A DNA stretch of 5,848 nt from Burkholderiales bacterium. GTDB taxonomy: Bacteria; Pseudomonadota; Gammaproteobacteria; Burkholderiales; Burkholderiaceae_E. The notes beneath the pieces were generated by a model. That model was given only the letters and a program-made list of their open reading frames with translations. It was not told where the DNA came from and did no database searches. The position numbers were made by a program, and so were the translations under genes. This document shows positions 1 to 5,018 of the stretch, one piece after another; within the stretch, counting starts at the first letter, position 1; each line of letters opens with the position of its first letter. Location: the NCBI GenBank assembly GCA_020348765.1, contig CP070753.1, forward strand, positions 1,053,142 to 1,058,989. Reading direction: 5' to 3'.

Positions 1-1
1 C

Positions 2-343
2 AAGAGCGGAGAGCTGCTGGGCGTGACCTGGCTGGTGCCGCCGTATCGCTGGACCTATGACGCGCGTGCCGTCGAGCTGACCCGGTGTCTGTCCTTCGAC
101 GCCGACTGCCTGCGCGGCAAGTGCGATGCCGACCCGCGTGTCGGCTACGAGCTGATGAAGCGCTTCCTGGGTCCGATCATCGAGCGGCTGCATGCGGCGC
201 GAATCCAGAGCGCGGACATCTATGGCGCGCCGCGCTCGCGATCGCAGGGGCAGGCGCAATCGCAGGGGCAGGCGCAATCGCAGGCGCAAACGGAGCCGCA
301 GGCGCAAACGGAGCCGCAGGCGCAGGAGCAGCTCGGAACGTAG
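2..343 (+). CDS. Cyclic nucleotide-binding (Crp-like sensor) domain protein of a hydrogenase operon, 3' part only
   Basis: The gene enters from the left edge in frame 2; 113 residues and the TAG stop are visible, and the true start lies outside. The visible part matches the second half of a cNMP-binding (Crp/Fnr sensor) domain. A GELLGVTWLVPPYRW segment resembles the phosphate-binding-cassette region, and it is followed by DARAVELTRCLSFDADCL and a C-helix-like segment (YELMKRFLGPIIERLHAARI). Such proteins are commonly encoded between the beta and FAD subunits of proteobacterial group 3b hydrogenases, which fits the next genes. No helix-turn-helix follows the sensor domain. After ADIYG the protein runs straight into a Gln-rich repeat tail, so this is probably a stand-alone ligand or redox sensor rather than a DNA-binding regulator. 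The ligand is unknown. The family call is fairly secure; the role is inferred from context. Confidence 0.8.
   Translation, partial: KSGELLGVTWLVPPYRWTYDARAVELTRCLSFDADCLRGKCDADPRVGYELMKRFLGPIIERLHAARIQSADIYGAPRSRSQGQAQSQGQAQSQAQTEPQAQTEPQAQEQLGT
241..324 (+). repeat. 18-bp/6-bp tandem repeats encoding a Gln-rich tail
   Basis: Two perfect copies of an 18-bp unit (atcgcaggggcaggcgca, 241-258 and 259-276) are followed by a 12-bp shortened copy (277-288). Two perfect copies of a second 18-bp unit (aacggagccgcaggcgca, 289-306 and 307-324) come next. All units are multiples of 6 bp and share a gcaggcgca end, so they look like one expanded minisatellite. In frame 2 they encode SQGQAQ x2, SQAQ and TEPQAQ x2 at the C-terminus of the cyclic-nucleotide-binding-domain protein. 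Unit lengths are multiples of three, so copy-number change would preserve the frame. Confidence 0.9.
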
Positions 344-372
344 CCGTGCCGGTAGCCTGGGATCGCGATCCA

Positions 373-1296
373 ATGCCAGCAAGCCGTGTGAGCCACGCGC
401 CGCCAGCCGAACCGGCCACGATGGTGCCGGCACCCGCCGTGCGTACCGGGGCGAACGCCGCGGACCCGTACCGGCCGGTTTTCGCCCCGGTTGCGCGCCG
501 CGTGCGCGAGACCGCGGACGTCGTGACGCTGGAGTTCGACACCGCCGCGCTTCCGGGGATGCGAAAGCCGGCGCCGGCCGCGTTGCCCGGCCGCTTCGAC
601 ATGCTTTATGCCTTCGGCGTCGGCGAGATTCCGGTCAGCATCAGCGGCATCCGCGCCGACGACCGGCGCCTGCTGCACACGATCCGGGCCGTTGGCCCGG
701 TGAGCGCGGCGCTGACCCGGATGCGCCGTGGCGAGCCGGTCGGCATTCGCGGCCCGTTCGGCCGCGGCTGGCCGCTCGCGCGCGCGGCCGGACACGACCT
801 GCTGGTGATCGCCGGCGGCATCGGCATGGCGCCGCTGCGCCCGGTGATTCATCATGCCATGGAGCAACGGGCGTCGTTCGGGCGGGTCGCGCTGCTCTAC
901 GGTGCGCGCACGCCGCAGGACCTGCTGTACACGCGCGAGCTGCAACGCTGGCGCCGCGAGCCCGGACTGCAGGTGCGGGTCGCGGTCGACCGGGCCGGCC
1001 CGGAGTGGGAAGGCGACGTCGGCCTGGTCACCCGGCAGCTGGCCAAGGTGCGCTTCGAGCCACATGACACGGTGGCGATGGTCTGCGGCCCCGAGATCAT
1101 GATTCGAATGACCGCGCTCGCGCTGGGCGAACTGGGCGTCGCGCCCGACCGGGTCTACGTGTCGATGGAGCGCAACATGAAGTGCGCCCTCGGCCACTGC
1201 GGACACTGCCAGTTCGGGCCGAGCTTCGTGTGCAAGGACGGGCCGGTGTTCGCATACTCCGAGCTGGCGCCGCTGATGACCGTGCGCGAGCTGTGA
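373..1296 (+). CDS. FAD/NAD(P)-binding [2Fe-2S] electron-transfer subunit of group 3b [NiFe]-hydrogenase (HyhG/HydG-like)
   Basis: This is the diaphorase-type gamma subunit that passes electrons between NAD(P)(H) and the hydrogenase Fe-S chain in the cytoplasm. Counting from ATG 373 (307 aa), homology starts near residue 30 ([20 protein letters not shown]). A ferredoxin-reductase-type FAD barrel follows, with [20 protein letters not shown] at residues 73-92. The NAD(P)-binding half carries [12 protein letters not shown] from about residue 146, [12 protein letters not shown], and VCGPEIM at about 237-243. The C-terminus has a [2Fe-2S] ligand set, C-X4-C-X2-C-X7-C, at residues 271, 276, 279 and 287, as in dihydroorotate-dehydrogenase electron-transfer subunits and Pyrococcus hydrogenase gamma. 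The start is uncertain. GTG 346 (just after the upstream stop), ATG 373 and ATG 421 are all possible and none has a strong Shine-Dalgarno. All precede the conserved region, so function is unaffected. Confidence 0.9.
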   Translation: MPASRVSHAPPAEPATMVPAPAVRTGANAADPYRPVFAPVARRVRETADVVTLEFDTAALPGMRKPAPAALPGRFDMLYAFGVGEIPVSISGIRADDRRLLHTIRAVGPVSAALTRMRRGEPVGIRGPFGRGWPLARAAGHDLLVIAGGIGMAPLRPVIHHAMEQRASFGRVALLYGARTPQDLLYTRELQRWRREPGLQVRVAVDRAGPEWEGDVGLVTRQLAKVRFEPHDTVAMVCGPEIMIRMTALALGELGVAPDRVYVSMERNMKCALGHCGHCQFGPSFVCKDGPVFAYSELAPLMTVREL

Positions 1297-1313
1297 ACGG
1301 GCAGGCAGGCGTG

Positions 1314-2141
1314 ATGAAACGGACACCGGGGAGAACGCCCTCGCCTCACGCCGCGGCCCGCTCCGGGCGCACGCGCCGGCCCAAGCTCGCGGTCTGGAAG
1401 TTCGCTTCCTGCGACGGCTGCCAGCTGAGCCTGCTCGACTGCGAGGACGAGCTGCTGGCCGTGGCCGGCGCGGTGCAGATCGCGCATTTCCTCGAGGCCT
1501 CGAGCGCTACGATCGCCGGCCCCTACGACCTGTCCCTGGTCGAGGGCTCGATCACGACCGCGCGCGACGCCGAGCGGATCCGGCACATCCGACGGCGCTC
1601 GCGCCGACTGGTGGCGATCGGCGCCTGCGCCACGGCCGGCGGCATCCAGGCGCTACGCAATTTCGGCGACGTGCGCGATTTCGTCGCGGCCGTCTATGCG
1701 CGGCCGGACACCATCGACACGCTGGCCACCTCGACACCGATCTCGGATCACGTCCCGGTCGATTTCGAGCTGCGCGGCTGCCCGATCGACAAGCGCCAGC
1801 TGCTCGAGGTCATCAGCGCCCTTGTCGCCGGAAGGGCGCCGACCACCCCTGCGCACAGCGTGTGCATCGAGTGCAAGCTGCGCGGCACCGTGTGCGTGAT
1901 GGTGGCCCGCGGCACCCCCTGCCTGGGCCCGGTCACGCACGCGGGCTGCGATGCGCTGTGCCCGGCCTACGACCGCGGCTGTTTCGGCTGTTTCGGGCCG
2001 ACGGCCGCACCCAATACGGCGGCGATCGCCGCCCGCTGGCGCGAGCTCGGCGTCGCACCCGACGTCCTGCGCCGTGCGCTGCGCGGCTTCAACGCCTGGG
2101 CCGAGCCGTTCCGGCTCGAGAGCGAACGCCATGAAGGCTAG
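1314..2141 (+). CDS. Group 3b [NiFe]-hydrogenase small (Fe-S electron-transfer) subunit (HyhS/HydD-like)
   Basis: This 275-aa protein is the NuoB/20-kDa-type small subunit that wires the NiFe site to the diaphorase module. The proximal [4Fe-4S] ligands are visible as C33 and C36 (ASCDGCQ), C105 (GACAT) and C156 (RGCP). A second cysteine-rich region gives C184, C187, C194, C203, C212, C216, C223 and C226 (CIECK through RGCFGCFGP), enough for two more clusters. No twin-arginine signal precedes the domain, which fits a cytoplasmic bidirectional enzyme; the N-terminal 22 residues are merely Arg-rich. ATG 1314 is preceded by AGG-rich sequence (1303-1309) and lies 17 bases after the upstream stop; GTG 1293 or 1311 are alternatives. 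The gene ends at TAG 2139-2141, inside the first codons of the large subunit. No damage is visible. Confidence 0.95.
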   Translation: MKRTPGRTPSPHAAARSGRTRRPKLAVWKFASCDGCQLSLLDCEDELLAVAGAVQIAHFLEASSATIAGPYDLSLVEGSITTARDAERIRHIRRRSRRLVAIGACATAGGIQALRNFGDVRDFVAAVYARPDTIDTLATSTPISDHVPVDFELRGCPIDKRQLLEVISALVAGRAPTTPAHSVCIECKLRGTVCVMVARGTPCLGPVTHAGCDALCPAYDRGCFGCFGPTAAPNTAAIAARWRELGVAPDVLRRALRGFNAWAEPFRLESERHEG

Positions 2142-2505
2142 AGGCGGCAGTCGCACGATCCGGGTCGACACCCTGGCACGGGTCGAGGGCGAAGGCGGGC
2201 TCCATGTCAGGGTGCGCGGCGGGCAGGTCGAGTCGGTCGAGTTGCGCATCTTCGAGCCACCGCGCCTGTTCGAGGCGCTGCTGCGCGGGCGCGACTACAG
2301 CGAAGTGCCCGACATCGTGGCCCGCATCTGCGGCATCTGCCCGGTCGCCTACCAGATGAGCGCGGTGCACGCGATCGAGCGCGCCTTCGGCGTCGAGGTC
2401 GACGCCGAGTTGCAGGCGCTGCGCACGCTGCTGTACTGCGGCGAGTGGAGCGAGAGCCACGTGCTGCACGTTCACATGCTGCACGCACCCGATTTTCTCG
2501 GCTAG
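2131..2505 (+). CDS. N-terminal fragment of the hydrogenase large subunit, as terminated by the amber codon
   Basis: If TAG 2503-2505 acts as a normal stop, translation from ATG 2131 gives 124 residues. The fragment holds the N-terminal beta region (RVEGEGG, E19), the L1 cysteines C67 and C70, and a [15 protein letters not shown] end. It lacks the second cysteine pair, so on its own it could not hold the Ni-Fe(CN)2CO centre. Apart from the missing remainder it looks normal for the family. Confidence 0.7.
   Translation: MKARGGSRTIRVDTLARVEGEGGLHVRVRGGQVESVELRIFEPPRLFEALLRGRDYSEVPDIVARICGICPVAYQMSAVHAIERAFGVEVDAELQALRTLLYCGEWSESHVLHVHMLHAPDFLG
2503..2505 (+). other. In-frame amber codon in the large-subunit gene
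   Basis: The codons read GAT TTT CTC GGC TAG GAC GAC GCC, giving DFLG-stop-DDA. Family members have Tyr at this place (FLGY), so the ancestral codon was probably TAC or TAT, changed at its third base. The reading frame is identical before and after. Confidence 0.9.
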
Positions 2506-2520
2506 GACGACGCCATCGGG

Positions 2521-3444
2521 ATGGCCGCGGATCATCCCGAAGCAGTGCAGCGCGCCCTGCGCCAGAAGAAGGCCGGAAACGAGATCGTGCGCGTGCTCGG
2601 CGGGCGCGAGATCCACCCGATCAACGTGCGCGCCGGCGGCTTCCACCGGGTGCCGCCGGCGACCGAGCTGCGCGGGCTGCGCGAGACGCTGGCCCGCGGC
2701 CGGGACGACGCGGTGGCCAGCCTGCGCTGGTGCGCGCAGTTCGAGTTCCCCGATTTCGCGCGCGACTACGAGTCGGTCGCCCTGAGCGACCCGGACGAAT
2801 ACCCGATGAACCGGGGCCGCATCGTCGCCAGCTCGGGGCTGGACATCGCCGTCGAGCAGTACGAGTCCCACTTCAGCGAGCAGCAGGTGGCGCACACGAC
2901 CGCGCTGCACTCGCGCATGCACGGCCGCGGCCCGTACCTGGTCGGGCCGATGGCCCGACTGACCCTGAATGCCGAACGGCTGTCGCCGCTGGCCGCCGAC
3001 ATGCTGCGCGAGACCGGACTCGCGCTGCCGTTGCGCAATCCGTTCCAGAGCATTCTGGCGCGCGCGATCGAACTCGTGCACGCATTCGACCGGGCGCTCG
3101 CTCTGCTCGAGGACTATGCGCCGCCGCGGCGCCCGCACGTCCCGCTCGAGGTGGCCGGCGCCAGCGCTTGCGCCGCGACCGAGGCGCCGCGCGGCCTGCT
3201 CTATCACCGCTACCGGATCGCCGCCGACGGCACCATCGAGCAGGCGCGCATCGTGCCGCCGACCGCGCAGAACCAGGCCACGATCGAGGCCGACCTGCGC
3301 GAATTCGTGCAGGCGAACCTGGCGCTGGAGGACGATGCGCTGCGCGCCAGGTGCGAGCAGTCGGTCCGCAACTACGACCCCTGCATCTCGTGCGCGACGC
3401 ATTTCCTGCAGCTTCACATCGATCGCGGCCCGGACGGATCGTGA
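2521..3444 (+). CDS. C-terminal fragment of the hydrogenase large subunit, possible restart at ATG 2521
   Basis: Five sense codons after the amber there is an in-frame ATG (GMAADHPEAV in the full protein). Restart there would give 307 residues carrying REIHPINV, TEAPRG and the L2 motif DPCISCATH with the protease cleavage site, but not the L1 cysteines. No convincing Shine-Dalgarno is placed for this ATG; an AGGA at 2504-2507 is about 13 bases away. The codons agree with continuous family-like sequence, so this is the second part of one ancestral gene and not an independent gene. Whether it is translated separately is unknown. Confidence 0.6.
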   Translation: MAADHPEAVQRALRQKKAGNEIVRVLGGREIHPINVRAGGFHRVPPATELRGLRETLARGRDDAVASLRWCAQFEFPDFARDYESVALSDPDEYPMNRGRIVASSGLDIAVEQYESHFSEQQVAHTTALHSRMHGRGPYLVGPMARLTLNAERLSPLAADMLRETGLALPLRNPFQSILARAIELVHAFDRALALLEDYAPPRRPHVPLEVAGASACAATEAPRGLLYHRYRIAADGTIEQARIVPPTAQNQATIEADLREFVQANLALEDDALRARCEQSVRNYDPCISCATHFLQLHIDRGPDGS

Positions 3445-3968
3445 GCACCGATCGGGCCACCGGCGCGGGCATCGTGGTCGTTGCGCTGGGCAATCGGCTG
3501 CGCGGCGACGACGCGATCGGAGCCGCGGTGCTCGAACGCCTGGCGCCGCGGGCGCCGCCCACGGTACGGCTCGATGCCAGTGCCGGCGACCCGCTGTCGC
3601 TGCTCGGCGCATTCGAGGACAGCCGCGCGCTGTTCGTCGTCGACGCGGTGCGCAGTGGCGCCGCCGCCGGCAGCGTGCGAAGGCTGGACCTCGCTGCCTG
3701 CGCCCCGCCTCCCGCCCTGGCGCGCGCCTCCAGCCACGGCCCCGGTCTGGCCGCCGCGATCGCGCTCGGCCGCCAGCTCGGCACGCTGCCGCCGGTCCTG
3801 GTCTGCTATGCGGTCGAGGCCGCGCGCTTCGAGCACGGTGCGCCGCTGTCGCCGCAGGTGGCCGCGGCCGTCGAACCGGTGGTCGAGCGGCTGCTGGCCG
3901 AGATCGCCGCCCTCGCGGCCGCCGTGCCGGATGCGCTCAGCGCCGGCGGTGCTCGGCGCGCAGGTTGA
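3441..3968 (+). CDS. Hydrogenase maturation protease (HycI/HybD/HoxW family, peptidase M52)
   Basis: This endopeptidase of about 175 aa removes the short C-terminal peptide of the large subunit after nickel insertion. GNRLRGDDAIGAAVLERL (residues 17-34) corresponds to the GNxLxxDDxxG signature. The three expected Ni-sensing ligands are present: an acidic residue in D23-D24, D68 in VVDAVRSG and H99 in SSHGPG. YAVEAARFEHGAPLSP matches the family's C-terminal part. The GTG start at 3441 shares bases with the large-subunit TGA (3442-3444), a classic GTGA overlap implying translational coupling. A later start would cut into the VVVALGN strand, so GTG is preferred. Its presumed substrate is the upstream large subunit, cleaved after H424. 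The Ala-rich C-terminal end overlaps the converging transporter gene by 32 bases. Confidence 0.92.
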   Translation: MSTDRATGAGIVVVALGNRLRGDDAIGAAVLERLAPRAPPTVRLDASAGDPLSLLGAFEDSRALFVVDAVRSGAAAGSVRRLDLAACAPPPALARASSHGPGLAAAIALGRQLGTLPPVLVCYAVEAARFEHGAPLSPQVAAAVEPVVERLLAEIAALAAAVPDALSAGGARRAG

Positions 3969-4857
3969 TCAGGTTGCCGGCCAGCATCACCACCGCGCCC
4001 ACGAACACCAGCGGATCGAGCGGTTCTGCATAGACCGCGAAGCCGACCAGCGCGATCAGCGGCAGGCGCAGGAAGTCGATCGGCACCACGACCATCGCGT
4101 CGGCCAGCGACATCGCCTTGGCGATGCAGAAATGCGCCGACAGGGCCGTCACGCCCACCACCAGCAGCCACGGCCACAGGGCGGGCGACGGCGTAGCCCA
4201 GTCGAACAGCGAGGGCACCAGTCCGAGCGGCAGCTGCACCAGCGCCATGTAGAAAAGGATCGCCAGCGGGGCGTCCGTGGGCACCAGTTTCTTGGTGAAG
4301 ATGTAGGACACCGCGTAGCCGAATGCCGCCATCAGCACCGCGGCGCTCGCCAATGTGAACGGCACGATCCCGGGCCGCAGGATGATCAGCGTGCCCGCGA
4401 TGCCGAGCGCCACCGCGGCCACGCGCACCGCGGTCATGCGCTCGCCCAGGAACAGCGCGGCCAGGATCATGGTCCAGATCGGGATCGTGAACTCGATCGC
4501 GAACACCTGCGCCAGCGGCAGCAGCGCGATGCCGTAGAACCAGCCGAACTGACCCACGTAGTGCGCGACGTTGCGCAGCACGTGCATGCCCGGTCGCCGC
4601 GTCGCCACCTGAGCCCAGCCGCGGCGGGTCAGCAGCGCCGAGATCAGGACCAGGCCGACCACGCTGCGAAAGAAGAGGATCTGAAACGTGTTGAGCTCCG
4701 CCGAGAGTTCCCGGCCGCCGACGGCCATCAGCGCGAACGAGCTCAGCGTTCCGACCATCCAGAAGGCTGCGACCAGGGTGGGATGCACGCGTGCCGGCCT
4801 CGTCGGTTGCGTCAGGGGGGCGGCTATGCTAACCGATCGCCTGCCTCTGGCGCGCAT
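3937..4857 (-). CDS. DMT superfamily (EamA-type) membrane transporter
   Basis: This hydrophobic inner-membrane protein of about 306 aa has two EamA repeats, roughly residues 28-155 and 170-300, and about ten predicted membrane spans. Typical features are GGRELSAELNTFQILFFRS near the start, a VFAIEFTIPIWTMILAALFLGER segment in the first repeat (residues near 110-135), and VPIDFLRLPLIALVGFAVYAE in the second, followed by LAGNLINLRAEHRR at the end. Members export or import metabolites or drugs; no substrate can be read from sequence. The reading frame stays open further upstream (to 4989), but the extra N-terminus is Arg/Pro-rich and unlike the family. ATG 4857 has a GGAG about 13 bases ahead, while GTG 4788 has a better-spaced GAGG and gives a 283-aa protein, so the start is uncertain. 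It is not functionally linked to the hydrogenase genes it converges with. Confidence 0.9.
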   Translation of the reverse strand: MRARGRRSVSIAAPLTQPTRPARVHPTLVAAFWMVGTLSSFALMAVGGRELSAELNTFQILFFRSVVGLVLISALLTRRGWAQVATRRPGMHVLRNVAHYVGQFGWFYGIALLPLAQVFAIEFTIPIWTMILAALFLGERMTAVRVAAVALGIAGTLIILRPGIVPFTLASAAVLMAAFGYAVSYIFTKKLVPTDAPLAILFYMALVQLPLGLVPSLFDWATPSPALWPWLLVVGVTALSAHFCIAKAMSLADAMVVVPIDFLRLPLIALVGFAVYAEPLDPLVFVGAVVMLAGNLINLRAEHRRR

Positions 4858-4872
4858 GCATAATTGGGCGCT

Positions 4873-4901
4873 CCGAGTGCCCGGCGGCGCGCCGAGTGCC
4901 C
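4873..4901. repeat. Perfect 10-bp direct repeat, possible operator
   Basis: CCGAGTGCCC occurs at 4873-4882 and again at 4892-4901, a 19-bp period of nearly two helical turns. The palindrome CGGCGCGCCG (4885-4894) lies between and partly over the second copy. The position in a divergent intergenic region suits a regulator site, but no known operator was recognised, and GC-rich chance repetition is possible. Confidence 0.4.
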
Positions 4902-4951
4902 TGCTGCGCCTCGAGCACCGTGGCGCGCGGCAAGCGCCGACCCCGTCGAGC

Positions 4952-4982
4952 GCCGCGGCACGGGCCGGAGGCCGGCCGCGGC
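4952..4982. other. GC-rich inverted repeat (potential stem-loop) in the lldD leader
   Basis: GCCGCGGC at 4952-4959 pairs with the identical, self-complementary copy at 4975-4982. Inside it, GGCC (4963-4966) and GGCC (4970-4973) can pair around a 3-base GGA loop. The hairpin ends 36 bases before the lldD start codon. No U-run follows, so it is not a standard terminator. It could be a leader structure or simply a product of base composition. Confidence 0.4.
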
Positions 4983-5006
4983 GCCGCAACCCTGGGACCC
5001 GAAGCG

Positions 5007-5013
5007 AAGGGAG
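5007..5013 (+). promoter_or_regulatory. Strong ribosome binding site deciding the lldD start
   Basis: AAGGGAG lies 5 bases before ATG 5019, and MTVITCIEDLRQLYRRR is the expected family N-terminus. Together they fix this start. Confidence 0.75.
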
Positions 5014-5018
5014 CCACG

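Larger units (their letters stand above)
2131..3444 (+). pseudogene. Group 3b [NiFe]-hydrogenase large (catalytic) subunit (HyhL/HydA-like), interrupted by an in-frame TAG
   Basis: This is the NiFe catalytic subunit, which would interconvert H2 with protons and electrons. Frame 1 reads as one 437-residue protein if codon 125 is sensed. Visible features are RVEGEGG with the proton-relay Glu at E19, the L1 motif RICGICP (Ni ligands C67 and C70), REIHPINV, TEAPRG with the conserved Arg, and the L2 motif DPCISCATH (C418, C421, H424). Thirteen residues follow the His and would be removed by the protease encoded next. The DPCISCATH ending and full length fit group 3b. Codon 125 is TAG within FLG-stop-DDAI, where relatives read FLGY; TAC to TAG is one base change. 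There is no frameshift and both sides remain family-like, so decay is recent, the base is an error, or the stop is bypassed. The start ATG overlaps the small-subunit stop by 11 bases. Confidence 0.9.
4858..5018. promoter_or_regulatory. Divergent intergenic region between the EamA transporter and lldD
   Basis: This 161-base, GC-rich stretch separates two genes pointing away from each other, so promoters for both should lie here or just inside the transporter's 5' end. It contains a direct repeat (4873-4901), a GC hairpin (4952-4982) and the lldD ribosome binding site. A CATAAT at 4859-4864 resembles a -10 box on the + strand, but no matching -35 box sits 17 bases upstream. Promoter positions cannot be fixed from sequence. 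Confidence 0.5.

Noticed and set aside
85..372. N-terminal extension of the FAD subunit back to 85.
   Set aside because: It would overlap the sensor gene and give Ala/Gly-rich repeat translation with no family similarity; homology begins near 460.
2503..2505. Genome-wide recoding of TAG as an amino acid (amber reassignment or pyrrolysine).
   Set aside because: Two genes in the same operon end at TAG where their families end: the sensor protein at 341-343 (with a second in-frame TAG at 353-355) and the small subunit at 2139-2141. TAG therefore works as a stop here, and the family residue at this site is Tyr.
2445..3440. Frame 3 open region upstream of the protease start, suggesting a much longer protease.
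   Set aside because: The translation before 3441 is Arg-rich and lies over the well-conserved large subunit in another frame; the protease family starts close to the GNRLRGDD motif.
2089..3612. Long minus-strand open frame of 507 codons opposite the large subunit and protease.
   Set aside because: Its protein is Arg/Ala/His-rich with no recognisable domain and mirrors codon bias of the real + strand genes; it is a shadow frame of GC-rich DNA.
4807..4830. TTGCGT (4807-4812) with TATGCT (4825-4830) as a + strand promoter for lldD.
   Set aside because: The spacing is only 12 bases, too short for a sigma70-type promoter, and it lies within the transporter coding region.
4858..4989. Extended N-terminus of the EamA transporter to 4989.
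   Set aside because: The added residues are Arg/Pro-rich and unlike the family, and would use up most of the divergent intergenic region.
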